Shown here: piece after piece, positions 26,106 to 34,821 of the stretch
Layout: every line of letters starts with the position of its first letter
Numbering within the stretch: the stretch's first letter is position 1
Source: Chitinophaga agri
Lineage (GTDB): Bacteria; Bacteroidota; Bacteroidia; Chitinophagales; Chitinophagaceae
Direction: 5' to 3'
NCBI RefSeq assembly: GCF_010093065.1
Contig: NZ_CP048113.1
Span: forward strand, 3,782,001-3,846,000
Length of the DNA stretch: 64,000 nt
Made by a program: the position numbers and the translations under genes
Notes under the pieces: generated by a model
What the model saw: the letters and a program-made list of their open reading frames with translations, nothing else
Database searches by the model: none
Told to the model about the DNA's origin: nothing

Positions 26106-27416
26106 ATGCGCAGATCTAAAAAGAAACTGTTGATCATCGGCCTGTTTATTGCCGTGTTAATAGCCATTCAGTTTGTCAGACCGGATATTTCTCATCCGCC
26201 CGTTACCGGAGAGATCAAAGCTCCGGCCGAAGTAACAAAGATACTGCAGCGGTCCTGTTATGACTGTCACTCCAATCAGACCCAGCTCAGATGGTTTGAC
26301 CAGATAGCACCAGCCTCCTGGCTGATAGCACAGCACATCCGGGAAGCCCGTGAGACGCTTAACTTTTCTAACTGGGATAGCCTTTCCACCGGCGATCAGA
26401 AAGCGAATCTCTTCCTCTCTGTCAATCAGATCATGTTTAAAGAAATGCCCCTCGGCTCATATACGACCTTTCACCCGGATGCCAGCGTTTCTGACAAGGA
26501 CCTGCTGACACTGAAAACGTATGTCAACAGCCTGGCCCCGGTAAAGATCTCAGACACCGCCCGTGTGACCGTAGCCAATAAACAGTTCAGTCAATGGACG
26601 GCAGGTATACTGCCCTCTACCCGGCAGGTACAACCCGTGCTGAATGGCATCACTTATATTAACGGCTACCGCAACTGGCAGATCGTAAGCATATCTGACC
26701 GCTATGATAATGGTACCATGCGGGTGATCCTGGGGAATGATATTGCCATGAAAGCCATCCATGAGCATACCACCAATCCATGGCCTAACGGCACCACCTT
26801 TGCCAAGGTAGCCTGGGAACAACTGGTTGATAGTAACAAAATAGCCGGCAGCGGCGAGCTGAAACAGGTCGAATTCATGATCAAGGATGATCAGAAATTT
26901 GCTTCCTCAGCTGGCTGGGGCTGGGCCAGATGGAAAGGCAATGACCTGAAACCATATGGTAAAACCCTCACCTTCTCGCAGGAATGTGTGAACTGTCACC
27001 ACCCGGTAAAACAGGAGGACTATGTATTTACACAACCGCTGACAGATAATGAACGACCGGAAAAGATCACCGGATTACCAAAGCAACAGCTGATCACCAC
27101 ACTCATTGACAAGAACAAACATCAACATAGTGTGTTATATGGCAATGAGATAGCCGTGCAACATGCCAGAAGCGGCGCAGCAGGACCGTATCCCGCAGGC
27201 GCTGTACTGACCCTGGCCACCTGGTCACAACAGGATGATGCCCGCTGGTTTGGTGCACTTGTGCCCGGTCATCTGCAATCGGTAGAGGTGGTGAAAGCAG
27301 GCCCGGCTATCAGCTATGAAAGTTATCAGGGAGCAGACTGGAAAAAGGTAAGTACAGCAGCGCCGGACAGGGTCAGCTATATTACGCAACTGAAGGCTGC
27401 CGTGATTTTTAATTAA
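26106..27416 (+). CDS. Haem-binding protein with cytochrome P460-like domain
   Basis: 436 residues. An N-terminal membrane anchor (LLIIGLFIAVLIAIQFVRP) is followed by a haem-binding domain with CYDCHSN (CxxCH, residue about 51) and the pattern SWLIAQHIREARETLNFSNW. The second half resembles cytochrome P460 (NGYRNWQIVSISDRYDNGTMRVILGNDIA) and contains a second CxxCH (ECVNCHHP, about residue 298). Two covalent haems are therefore expected. It probably faces the periplasm and works in electron transfer or haem-linked oxidation; substrate unknown. Confidence 0.87.
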   Translation: MRRSKKKLLIIGLFIAVLIAIQFVRPDISHPPVTGEIKAPAEVTKILQRSCYDCHSNQTQLRWFDQIAPASWLIAQHIREARETLNFSNWDSLSTGDQKANLFLSVNQIMFKEMPLGSYTTFHPDASVSDKDLLTLKTYVNSLAPVKISDTARVTVANKQFSQWTAGILPSTRQVQPVLNGITYINGYRNWQIVSISDRYDNGTMRVILGNDIAMKAIHEHTTNPWPNGTTFAKVAWEQLVDSNKIAGSGELKQVEFMIKDDQKFASSAGWGWARWKGNDLKPYGKTLTFSQECVNCHHPVKQEDYVFTQPLTDNERPEKITGLPKQQLITTLIDKNKHQHSVLYGNEIAVQHARSGAAGPYPAGAVLTLATWSQQDDARWFGALVPGHLQSVEVVKAGPAISYESYQGADWKKVSTAAPDRVSYITQLKAAVIFN

Positions 27417-27531
27417 TGAGACTGCCCCCGGTGGGTGCAATCATCAGGATGAACAGGCTGGTGTCAGTTGCGTACGAGCACCTTTAGCATGATTTTTTCC
27501 TAGCTTTATACGGACCATTAAACATCGCCTT

Positions 27532-28407
27532 ATGAATCAATTGAAAATAGGTTGGGCTGGTTTGGGCCATATGGGTATTCCCATGGTAACAAACCTCGTA
27601 AAAGCAGGCTTTGACGTCAAAGTGTATAACAGAACGACTTCCAAAGCCATTGAACTAAAGGAAAAACTGGGCGTGAAAGTGGCGCAGTGTCCAAAGCAGC
27701 TGACAGAAGATACAGATGTCATCATTACCATGGTGACCGACGATGCTGCTTTGAAGGAGATCTATGAAGGCACAGACGGCATCCTGTCTGTCACCCTGAA
27801 GCCGGACATGCTGGCCATAGATATGAGCACTGTCTCTCCGGACACCAGTAAACAGCTGGCGGCATTGTGTGAAGCGGAGGGCATCTGGTACATGGACGCA
27901 CCGGTATCCGGCAGTGTTAAGCCAGCACAGGACGGACAGCTGATCTTCATGGCCGGTGGACGCGAGGAAGACTTTAACCGCGCTAAGCCCATCTTTGATG
28001 TACTGGGGAAGGCTGCACATCTGTTAGGCGAGAATGGCGCAGGAAACTACGCAAAACTGGCCATTAACACCTATCTGGGCATTACCCTCCAGGGATTGTC
28101 GGAAGCGGTCCTGTTTGCCCGTAATAATGGTATTACACCAGATCAGTTCCTGCCATTGATCAGTAATGGGCCGATAGCCAGCACTATCTCAACCATGAAA
28201 TCACAGAACATCATCAACCGCGATTTCACGCCCGCGTTCCAGTTAAGTCTTCTGGCTAAAGATATCAGACTGGCCAAAGGACAGGGCATGGAAACACCCA
28301 TCGGGAGCGCGCTGCATGATAGTCTGCAGGAGGCGGTCGCCGCAGGATTAGGCACCTCGGACATCATAGCGATCTATCAATATCTTGAAAGTAAATACGC
28401 TGAATAA
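27532..28407 (+). CDS. NAD(P)-dependent 3-hydroxyisobutyrate dehydrogenase-like protein
   Basis: 291 residues. N-terminal Rossmann motif GLGHMGIPMVTNLVKAGF, the family signature DAPVSGSVKPAQDGQL and the catalytic Lys in GNYAKLAINTYLG fit the beta-hydroxyacid dehydrogenase family (3-hydroxyisobutyrate, tartronate semialdehyde or succinic semialdehyde reductases). The exact substrate cannot be called. A strong terminator follows. Confidence 0.92.
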   Translation: MNQLKIGWAGLGHMGIPMVTNLVKAGFDVKVYNRTTSKAIELKEKLGVKVAQCPKQLTEDTDVIITMVTDDAALKEIYEGTDGILSVTLKPDMLAIDMSTVSPDTSKQLAALCEAEGIWYMDAPVSGSVKPAQDGQLIFMAGGREEDFNRAKPIFDVLGKAAHLLGENGAGNYAKLAINTYLGITLQGLSEAVLFARNNGITPDQFLPLISNGPIASTISTMKSQNIINRDFTPAFQLSLLAKDIRLAKGQGMETPIGSALHDSLQEAVAAGLGTSDIIAIYQYLESKYAE

Positions 28408-28412
28408 ACAGA

Positions 28413-28440
28413 AAGGCCGGTTCTCACAACCGGCTTTTTT
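28413..28440 (+). terminator. Terminator after the dehydrogenase gene
   Basis: A 10-base stem with one bulged G around the loop CTCAC is followed by TTTTTT. Confidence 0.85.
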
Positions 28441-28498
28441 ATCCTCCCCACTCGCCATAACACTGTTCCTGGCTTTCAATTTTTCCGCCAACTTTTAA

Positions 28499-28543
28499 AA
28501 TGATATTAAAATGTAATATCATTGTACTGTATTACCCAATACA
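28499..28543. promoter_or_regulatory. Two dyads upstream of the GH128-like gene
   Basis: A perfect dyad AATGATATTA-aaatg-TAATATCATT (28499-28523) is followed by a second, TGTATT-accc-AATACA (28528-28543). Both lie 37-80 bases before the ATG at 28580 and so probably in the promoter or 5' leader. They are good candidates for operator sites. Confidence 0.6.
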
Positions 28544-28579
28544 ACCATATTCTGAATGCCCAACTTTAAACATCCTGGA

Positions 28580-29473
28580 ATGACCAAACTGACACTCGCA
28601 CTCTTAATGAGTGCCTCCCTGTTCCTTGCCTCCTGCAGCAAAGACAAAGACACACCAACCGGCGGAAACGGCAATGGCAACGGCAACGAAGGTACGTACC
28701 AGAAACCTGCCAATAAAAAAGGCGCAGACTTCAGCACCAACGTAGACTTCGGCACCTGGTACAGTAACGTAGTGAACCTGAAAAGCCACTGGTTCTATAC
28801 CTGGGGAACAGAAATGCCCGGCAAAACAGTTCCACAGAACTGCGAGTTCGTACCTATGTTCTGGGGCAAAGGCAATGTTACCAAAGAACTGATCGATTCT
28901 GTTAAAAAGATGAAAGCAGCCGGTACGGCCAAATATGTATTAGGTTTCAACGAGCCTGACCTGGGAGACCAGTCCAACATGACCGTACAGGAAGCGCTGG
29001 ACCTCTGGCCACAGCTGGAAAGCATTGGCTTACCACTGGGTAGCCCTGCTGCTGCATGGCCTGAACAGGCATGGATCTATGAGTTCCTCGACAAAGCGAT
29101 TCAGCAAAAACGCCGCGTGGATTTCATCTGTGTACACATGTACGTGGGAACGGATGATGTACACTTCGTGAATACCTTACAGAAGCTGTATGATAAATAC
29201 CACCTGCCGATCTGGATCACTGAGTTTGCGACTGCAGACCACAATGCAACTACCATCGACGGTAATATGTACAGACCGGAACAGGTACTTGCCTTCATGC
29301 AACGCCTGTTACCTAAACTGGAGGAACTGCCATACGTACATCGTTATTCCTGGTTCTCCAGCTCCGTGACCAGTACCCGGTTATGGCCATCCTCACTGAT
29401 AGCTGCTGATGGTAAGCTCACGACGTTAGGTCAGTGGTACGCCAACTACAAGCCTAATCTGCAGGTAAAATAA
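28580..29473 (+). CDS. GH128-like glycoside hydrolase lipoprotein
   Basis: About 297 residues from ATG 28580 (MTKLTLALL), giving a lipoprotein signal with an LASC lipobox and a Gly/Asn-rich linker. The rest matches the Glyco_hydro_cc / GH128 pattern: YVLGFNEPDLGDQSNMT holds the acid/base Glu (FNEPD) and PIWITEFATA the nucleophile Glu. GH128 enzymes cleave beta-1,3-glucans. Probably tethered to the outer membrane and free-standing, not part of the SusCD loci here. Confidence 0.87.
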   Translation: MTKLTLALLMSASLFLASCSKDKDTPTGGNGNGNGNEGTYQKPANKKGADFSTNVDFGTWYSNVVNLKSHWFYTWGTEMPGKTVPQNCEFVPMFWGKGNVTKELIDSVKKMKAAGTAKYVLGFNEPDLGDQSNMTVQEALDLWPQLESIGLPLGSPAAAWPEQAWIYEFLDKAIQQKRRVDFICVHMYVGTDDVHFVNTLQKLYDKYHLPIWITEFATADHNATTIDGNMYRPEQVLAFMQRLLPKLEELPYVHRYSWFSSSVTSTRLWPSSLIAADGKLTTLGQWYANYKPNLQVK

Positions 29474-29488
29474 CTGACATACTAAACA

Positions 29489-29514
29489 AAAAGAGCCGGA
29501 TAACCGGCTCTTTT
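29489..29514 (+). terminator. Bidirectional terminator
   Basis: Perfect stem AAAAGAGCCGG / CCGGCTCTTTT with loop ATAA, between the GH128-like gene and the leftward lipoprotein gene; A-run and T-run on both sides fit either direction. Confidence 0.9.
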
Positions 29515-29544
29515 TGTTTATCAGACATTGTCTTCGTACTGAGA

Positions 29545-29967
29545 TCAAGTGCAGGGTATAGTGTCAAACACTTTACTCCCTCTGCCCTCCTGACATTTCC
29601 AGCATTCCTGTATACCAGTCACCTGCCACATACCGTCCTTCTGCTGTAAAGTAAGGATGAACATCTCTCCTTCTACTGCATCATCCGGCAACCCTTCATT
29701 CCTCAAATACACGGTCGCCTCATGTATGGCTGGCCCCACATTCTTCGTTTTCACCTGAACGGTACGGCTCCTGGCCCCGGATACCGGTTGAAAATACCGC
29801 TCAGCGATCTTACCGGGTTCGTTTACCCAGGCTTCCTGCTTCGCAGCGCCTTCAGCTATCAAGGCATTCAGCTTATCAACGCTGAGCTGTTTGCTATGCC
29901 TGAAAGCAGGCGTCTCACAGGCATATAACAAAGTCAGTATAGCGGCAAATACCAGGAGTTGTTTCAT
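29545..29967 (-). CDS. Hypothetical lipoprotein
   Basis: 140 residues with a lipoprotein signal (VFAAILTLLYAC, Cys at about 17). The mature part has QLSVDKLNALIAEGAAKQEAWV and VEGEMFILTLQQKDGMWQVTGIQECWKCQ; the paired Cys in CWKC and a final Cys are notable and could form disulphides or bind metal. Not recognised. Confidence 0.6.
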   Translation of the reverse strand: MKQLLVFAAILTLLYACETPAFRHSKQLSVDKLNALIAEGAAKQEAWVNEPGKIAERYFQPVSGARSRTVQVKTKNVGPAIHEATVYLRNEGLPDDAVEGEMFILTLQQKDGMWQVTGIQECWKCQEGRGSKVFDTIPCT

Positions 29968-30010
29968 AGCGCAATTTGTTTCTCTAATATTGCTCTTTTT
30001 CCGCTAACTT

Positions 30011-30052
30011 CTAATAAAACTTTGGCAGCGGGTTCAATGTAAGGTTACCACG
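30011..30052. repeat. Duplicated 3' tail of the aldo/keto reductase gene
   Basis: These 42 bases match 32089-32130 at 41 of 42 positions. On the minus strand they encode RGNLTLNPLPKFY and a stop, the exact end of the aldo/keto reductase at 32089. The fragment has no rest of the gene, so it is a scar of a duplication or insertion, and 30053-32088 sits between the two copies. Confidence 0.9.
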
Positions 30053-30219
30053 TTAACAACTATTCTAATAAGGCACAAATAATGACTTGCTGGAAAATAT
30101 CTATCAAATCATTTATTTTAACATATCTCGTCCTATATTGCTCAACGGTTTGAACAATATACATCGAAATAATTACACGCAAGCAGCACCCTATACTATA
30201 TTATTATATATAATCAAAA

Positions 30220-31947
30220 ATGAAAAGTTTAAGTTTTTTACTGGTCGGCATTAGCCTTTGTTTTACTTGTTTTGCTCAGACGCCAACTATTAAATGGGGA
30301 GAAGAATTTAAGTTACATAAAGGGAGTGGTAACCCAGAAATAATATCTGTCGACAAATCTGGCGCCTATCTACAGGAAAGACATCAAGCGATAGTTAGAT
30401 ATTGTTTATTAATTACGACTGCCCGCGAATGCGCTGGTCTTATAAAAATGGACAAGAATTTAAAAGAGGTATACCGGAAAGATTTCTATAAAGAGTTGAA
30501 AGGAAAGCAATTCAGACAGTTCTTCACATTGCAAGATAAAATGTTTCTTATCTCATCTGCCTACAACCGTCCTAACAAGACAGATATCATTTATGCCGCT
30601 GCAATCAACAAAAGCACCGGAGAACTAACAGAAGAACTGAAAGAAGTAGCCAGCTTACAAAAAGACCAAAAGAGTGATATCATCGATTTCAAAATCACCT
30701 ACAATGCAGATAGCACCAACATTGTAATGGTGAGTACCATAAGAGGAAAAGAAAGAAACGAATACAAAGTGCAGAAATTTGACAAAAACTTTAAACCAAG
30801 CGGCAACCCTGTAGTGCTGACAAATGAGTTTGAAGCTAAAAAATACCAGCTTCAGGATTTACTATACCTAAGCAATAATAAAATCCTACTCGTAGGACGG
30901 GTGTATGAATATGCACAAGATAAAAATCAGAAATCGAAGTCCCTTCATTTCATCAATTATAATATACGCTTGTATAATGACAAAGGAGAGCAACAGTCGG
31001 AGATTAATACCACTTTCAACGGAAAATGGCTCAACAGCACCAAACTGGTGCATGAAAAGAATAAAGATCTTGTGCTGGCTGCATTCTACAGCAATAGTGA
31101 GAAAAGTGGAACGATCAATGGTATGCTGGTACAACGGATCAATATAAATGATGGATCGGTCATCTCCACCAGTAATAAAGAAATCAATAACTCCCTTATA
31201 ACTGCAAACAATGATGATGATAAAGATGGTGATGACGACAAAGACAATAAAAGAAAAGAAAGAGAGAACCGGAACAAACCGAAAAACGAATCAGCGTTAT
31301 TCTCAAAATATATGCAGTTCAGGAATATTTTTTATACCGCTGACAATGGATTGGTTATTCTTGCCGAACCATACCATCATTATGTAACATCTATATATAT
31401 TCCAGGTGCGCCTAGTGTTGTCGGTGGCGGTACATCAGGCACCTTCACTTCGACCTACCATTACCTTTCCGGTGATCTGATGATGTGTAAAATCAATGAT
31501 AATGGTAATATCGCCTGGATGGAGATTGTGCCGAAAGACCAACGGGAAACAACGTCTACACCGAGTACTATTAATTCCGGTTCTGAATATAACTATTCCG
31601 GATATTTCGAGTCAGAAGACAGACCTTGTTATTCCGGGTTTGGCGCGATGCAAATAAACGGTAATATTAAGGTCATATTTAATGATAGCCCTCAAAACAT
31701 CAACGTCACACACGCAGGTCTGAAAACAAAAAAAGTCATTACCTACGATGATTCCGACTGCTATTTACTCAGTATCGATGCAATCTCCGGTAAAGTTGAA
31801 AGAAAAAAATTCTTCTCCAATAACAATACGCCTATCGTGATGCCTCATTTAGCGTCTATCATCAACAATGAAATGTATGTCGTAGGCAAAACCAACTTTA
31901 TATGGAGCAAAAGTAAACTTGCGGTAGCGAAGATTACTGTGAGGTAA
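30220..31947 (+). CDS. Hypothetical secreted protein, 575 residues
   Basis: Signal peptide LLVGISLCFTCFAQ, then a long beta-rich protein resembling a propeller-like repeat layout (KGSGNPEIISVDKSGAYLQE, FDKNFKPSGNPVVLTNEF, LLYLSNNKILLVGRVYEYA, MMCKINDNGNIAWMEIVPK). In the middle, near residues 325-350, there is an Asp/Lys-rich low-complexity stretch (NNDDDKDGDDDKDNKRKERE). No known domain was recognised. It lies between the duplicated gene tail and a MITE-like repeat, so it may have arrived with them. Confidence 0.7.
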   Translation: MKSLSFLLVGISLCFTCFAQTPTIKWGEEFKLHKGSGNPEIISVDKSGAYLQERHQAIVRYCLLITTARECAGLIKMDKNLKEVYRKDFYKELKGKQFRQFFTLQDKMFLISSAYNRPNKTDIIYAAAINKSTGELTEELKEVASLQKDQKSDIIDFKITYNADSTNIVMVSTIRGKERNEYKVQKFDKNFKPSGNPVVLTNEFEAKKYQLQDLLYLSNNKILLVGRVYEYAQDKNQKSKSLHFINYNIRLYNDKGEQQSEINTTFNGKWLNSTKLVHEKNKDLVLAAFYSNSEKSGTINGMLVQRININDGSVISTSNKEINNSLITANNDDDKDGDDDKDNKRKERENRNKPKNESALFSKYMQFRNIFYTADNGLVILAEPYHHYVTSIYIPGAPSVVGGGTSGTFTSTYHYLSGDLMMCKINDNGNIAWMEIVPKDQRETTSTPSTINSGSEYNYSGYFESEDRPCYSGFGAMQINGNIKVIFNDSPQNINVTHAGLKTKKVITYDDSDCYLLSIDAISGKVERKKFFSNNNTPIVMPHLASIINNEMYVVGKTNFIWSKSKLAVAKITVR

Positions 31948-31970
31948 TATTTGCGCTCACGAATTACAAA

Positions 31971-32074
31971 GAGGTCGTATCCAAAATAATTTGACCGATT
32001 TGAGAACTCCTTCATAAAGTTTCTCTTATTACGTATTCGAATAAACAGGACAATATTATTTTTGATACAACCTC
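31971..32074. mobile_element. MITE-like element, about 104 bases
   Basis: Imperfect terminal inverted repeats of 26-27 bases, starting GAGGTCGTATC on the left and read from the right end GAGGTTGTATC, match at 23 positions with three mismatches and one gap. There is no ORF inside. The ends resemble the GAGGnTGTnTC termini of some IS5/IS1182-type elements. It stops 14 bases before the aldo/keto reductase stop codon. Confidence 0.65.
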
Positions 32075-32088
32075 TTTTAGCACATCTG

Positions 32089-33132
32089 CTAATAAAACTT
32101 TGGCAGCGGGTTCAATGTCAGGTTACCACGCTGATGCCAGTACGGATAGATGGTCGGCGCATCGCTGGCAGCGTCCAGCCTTTTCACCTGTTCTACCGTA
32201 AGGTTCCAGCCTACAGCTGCCAGGTTCTGTTTCAGCTGCTCTTCATTCCTTGCGCCGATGATCACACTGGAGACCGTCGGTCTTTGCAGCAGCCAGTTAA
32301 GTGCTATTTGGGCTACACGCTTGCCTGTTTCTGCAGCTATTTCATCCAGCACATCTACTACTTTATACAATAATTCGTCAGGTACTGCGAATGATGGTAC
32401 AGGACTACCTCCCTGGGCTACACGGCTATCGGCAGGGAAAGGCTGATCACGGCGGTATTTACCACCCAGCATACCCGATGCCAGCGGGCTCCATACCAGT
32501 GCCCCTACTTTCTGGTCAATGCCCAGTGGCATGAGTTCCCACTCATACTCTCTGTTCACCAGGGAATAATACACCTGATGAGCTACATACCTGTTCCATC
32601 CATATCTCTCTGACACTGACAGCGACTTCATCAAATGCCAGCCGGAGAAGTTAGAGGCGGCGATATAACGGATCTTGCCGCTCTGTACCAGGTCATCCAG
32701 TCCGCGTAATACCTCCTCCACAGGCGTATTACCATCAAAGCCATGCATATGATAAATGTCTATGTAATCAGTATTCAGCCTTCTGAGACTTGCTTCGACA
32801 TTTTTGATCAGCTGAGAACGCCCCGACCCCTGGTAATTGGCGCCGGATGCATTACTCATGGGAAAAGTAGACTTAGTGGAGATTAACACCTTATCACGCT
32901 GGCCGGCGATGGCCTTTCCCAGGATCTCTTCAGAGAGACCATCGGAATATATATCTGCTGTATCAAATAAATTAACGCCGGCATCGAGGCACAGATTGAT
33001 CATACGTGTCGCCTCTTCTACCTGTGTACTGCCCCATGCTTTAAAAAACTCGCCACTTCCTCCAAAGGTCGCCGTTCCAAAGGTTAATACCGGCACCTGC
33101 AATCCTGATCCTCCTAAAAATCTGTATTCCAT
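32089..33132 (-). CDS. Aldo/keto reductase
   Basis: 347 residues from the ATG at 33132 (MEYRFLGGSGLQVPVLTFGTATFGG). Conserved AKR features: DTADIYSDGLSEEILGKAI holds catalytic Asp and Tyr, a catalytic Lys in VLISTKS, His in YHMHGFD, and the NADPH-binding SSVIIGARNEEQLKQNL near the C-terminus. It belongs to the YhdN/Kv-beta-like group with NADPH. It lies beside the MITE-like repeat; its last 42 bases are duplicated at 30011-30052. Confidence 0.93.
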   Translation of the reverse strand: MEYRFLGGSGLQVPVLTFGTATFGGSGEFFKAWGSTQVEEATRMINLCLDAGVNLFDTADIYSDGLSEEILGKAIAGQRDKVLISTKSTFPMSNASGANYQGSGRSQLIKNVEASLRRLNTDYIDIYHMHGFDGNTPVEEVLRGLDDLVQSGKIRYIAASNFSGWHLMKSLSVSERYGWNRYVAHQVYYSLVNREYEWELMPLGIDQKVGALVWSPLASGMLGGKYRRDQPFPADSRVAQGGSPVPSFAVPDELLYKVVDVLDEIAAETGKRVAQIALNWLLQRPTVSSVIIGARNEEQLKQNLAAVGWNLTVEQVKRLDAASDAPTIYPYWHQRGNLTLNPLPKFY

Positions 33133-33534
33133 TGTTTTCACGTTAAATATTAAAGAATTAGATAGCCAGGCAAAGATCGGGAATTGCACATTCCGATTAC
33201 CTGTACTTTTTACATATATATCTGTAGATATTAAGGAAACCAGTCACATAAGACCCTCCTTCAGTATACCATCGTTTATTTTTTGTTCAGGTAGGCTTTC
33301 TCTTACGTTTCTCCTACGTTTTAAAACGTAAGAGAAACGTAAGAGAAAGCCTACTTAAACGAAGCTTGTCTTAATACAGAAAAACTTTACAGTTCTACTG
33401 TGGAAGATCAGGATTGACTTTACAACTATTGCTAATTCCAGTTTAGACTTACACGCCGAGACTGCCACAACTACAGTTCCCGGCACTTTTGCATATTATT
33501 TGTGATGTAACTGGTATACCAACAGTTATAAATC
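33133..33534. other. Divergent promoter region, 402 bases
   Basis: Between the leftward aldo/keto reductase and rightward thioredoxin genes. Apart from the 64-base palindrome (33291-33354), no coding sequence or second structure was seen; both promoters must lie here. Confidence 0.5.
33291..33354. repeat. 64-base near-perfect palindrome
   Basis: Two arms of 32 bases match as inverted repeats at 31 positions and meet at TTTTAAAA with no loop. Within each arm CTCTTACGTTT or a close variant is repeated, so it looks like stacked inverted repeats. It lies between the divergent aldo/keto reductase and thioredoxin genes, so it is not an ordinary terminator. Confidence 0.9.
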
Positions 33535-33831
33535 ATGGCAACATTTTCAGAGATCATAAATAGTGACAAACCGGTATTAGTGGATTTCTTTGCTACCTGG
33601 TGCGGACCCTGTAAAATGCAGGCGCCTATACTGGATCAGCTGAAACAGAAAGTAGGCGATACGGCCACTATCCTGAAGATAGATGTGGATAAAAATCCCG
33701 CTGCGGCGAATGCATATAATGTACAGGGTGTACCTACGCTCATCCTTTTCAAACAGGGTAAGATCGTATGGCGCCAATCTGGCGTGGTACCAGTGAACAA
33801 CCTGGAACAGATTGTCAGGCAGAACGCCTGA
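33535..33831 (+). CDS. trxA: Thioredoxin
   Basis: 98 residues with the active-site WCGPCK (Cys 23 and 26), the cis-proline region [11 protein letters not shown] and no signal peptide, so a cytoplasmic thioredoxin. It reduces disulphides in partner proteins. It is slightly short at the C-terminus compared with E. coli TrxA, within the normal range. Symbol trxA is a family name; the genome may have other copies. Confidence 0.93.
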   Translation: MATFSEIINSDKPVLVDFFATWCGPCKMQAPILDQLKQKVGDTATILKIDVDKNPAAANAYNVQGVPTLILFKQGKIVWRQSGVVPVNNLEQIVRQNA

Positions 33832-33914
33832 GCCGTCGAGTAACAAAGAATGCTGCAATATGAAGTATAACATATATTTTTATATATCTTAGTGCTTCAC
33901 ATTGTAGCATTTCA

Positions 33915-34721
33915 ATGAAAGAAATTTACGCAACCCTAAGCCAGATCGGTCAGTATACCAACCCCTTCGCTATTATTTCCGGTGCTGTTCTCTATGGTAT
34001 AACAGCTTTAATACTGACAATCATTGTCTTGATCATTTTCCGGAAAAAAATACGGGTGCCCCGCAGGCACAAAGCCCTGAAAGTACTCGCATACAGCTAT
34101 TTTATCCTACTACCGTTACTGTCAGGTTTCCTCTGGGCCAAATGGGGCTTCTTCAAAAGCCTTCGAAAAGACATCAAGGCGCATACGGAAGTGTATATCA
34201 AACAGATACCTCCCTCATTCGACACAAGTATCTCCGGGGCAGTACACACCTATATGCAGGATAACAAGGCAACGCTGTCCACCATGTCCACCGACCAGCT
34301 GATAGATGTACTGGCGGACGTGATCTATACACAGTACTACAGCACCCTTTCCAGTCAGGAGACTGCCAAACAGGTGAGTAACACCTTCTTTTCCTGGGTA
34401 TTGAAACTGACCAAGGGAAAAGGTATGGCACAGCTGATCAAACACAACATTCACAAGATCCTGAAAGAGAAACTGGGATTAGATGAGGAAGTCAGCAAAG
34501 AACTGATGGCCTCCCGCATTGAAGAAGTAGTAAGAATGGGACTATTTGCGAAAATAGCCCTCATTCAGGCCGACCATTTCCTGAAAGGCATACAGAAAGG
34601 CGTACTGATCCTCTTCTGTATTTTAATGGCCGTTCCCCTGGCAGAGGTCCTGATCGCTCATTACCTGCTAAAAAAGAAACCACCTGTGCCCCAGGCTAAA
34701 CCTGTTATGACCCAGGTTTAA
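33915..34721 (+). CDS. Hypothetical membrane protein
   Basis: 268 residues with two N-terminal membrane segments (GITALILTIIVLIIFRK and ALKVLAYSYFILLPLLSGFLW), a helical soluble region and a third segment near the C-terminus (GVLILFCILMAVPLAEVLIAHYL), then a Pro/Lys tail. Not recognised. It follows thioredoxin on the same strand, but an operon is not certain. Confidence 0.6.
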   Translation: MKEIYATLSQIGQYTNPFAIISGAVLYGITALILTIIVLIIFRKKIRVPRRHKALKVLAYSYFILLPLLSGFLWAKWGFFKSLRKDIKAHTEVYIKQIPPSFDTSISGAVHTYMQDNKATLSTMSTDQLIDVLADVIYTQYYSTLSSQETAKQVSNTFFSWVLKLTKGKGMAQLIKHNIHKILKEKLGLDEEVSKELMASRIEEVVRMGLFAKIALIQADHFLKGIQKGVLILFCILMAVPLAEVLIAHYLLKKKPPVPQAKPVMTQV

Positions 34722-34821
34722 CCACTTATGACCCTAAAAGCGTGTTTCATGCCATTTCCCAGCTGCTGACATGGATATGCCGGTACCTTTGCTGCATATT
34801 CACTGATTAACAGAACGGGTT

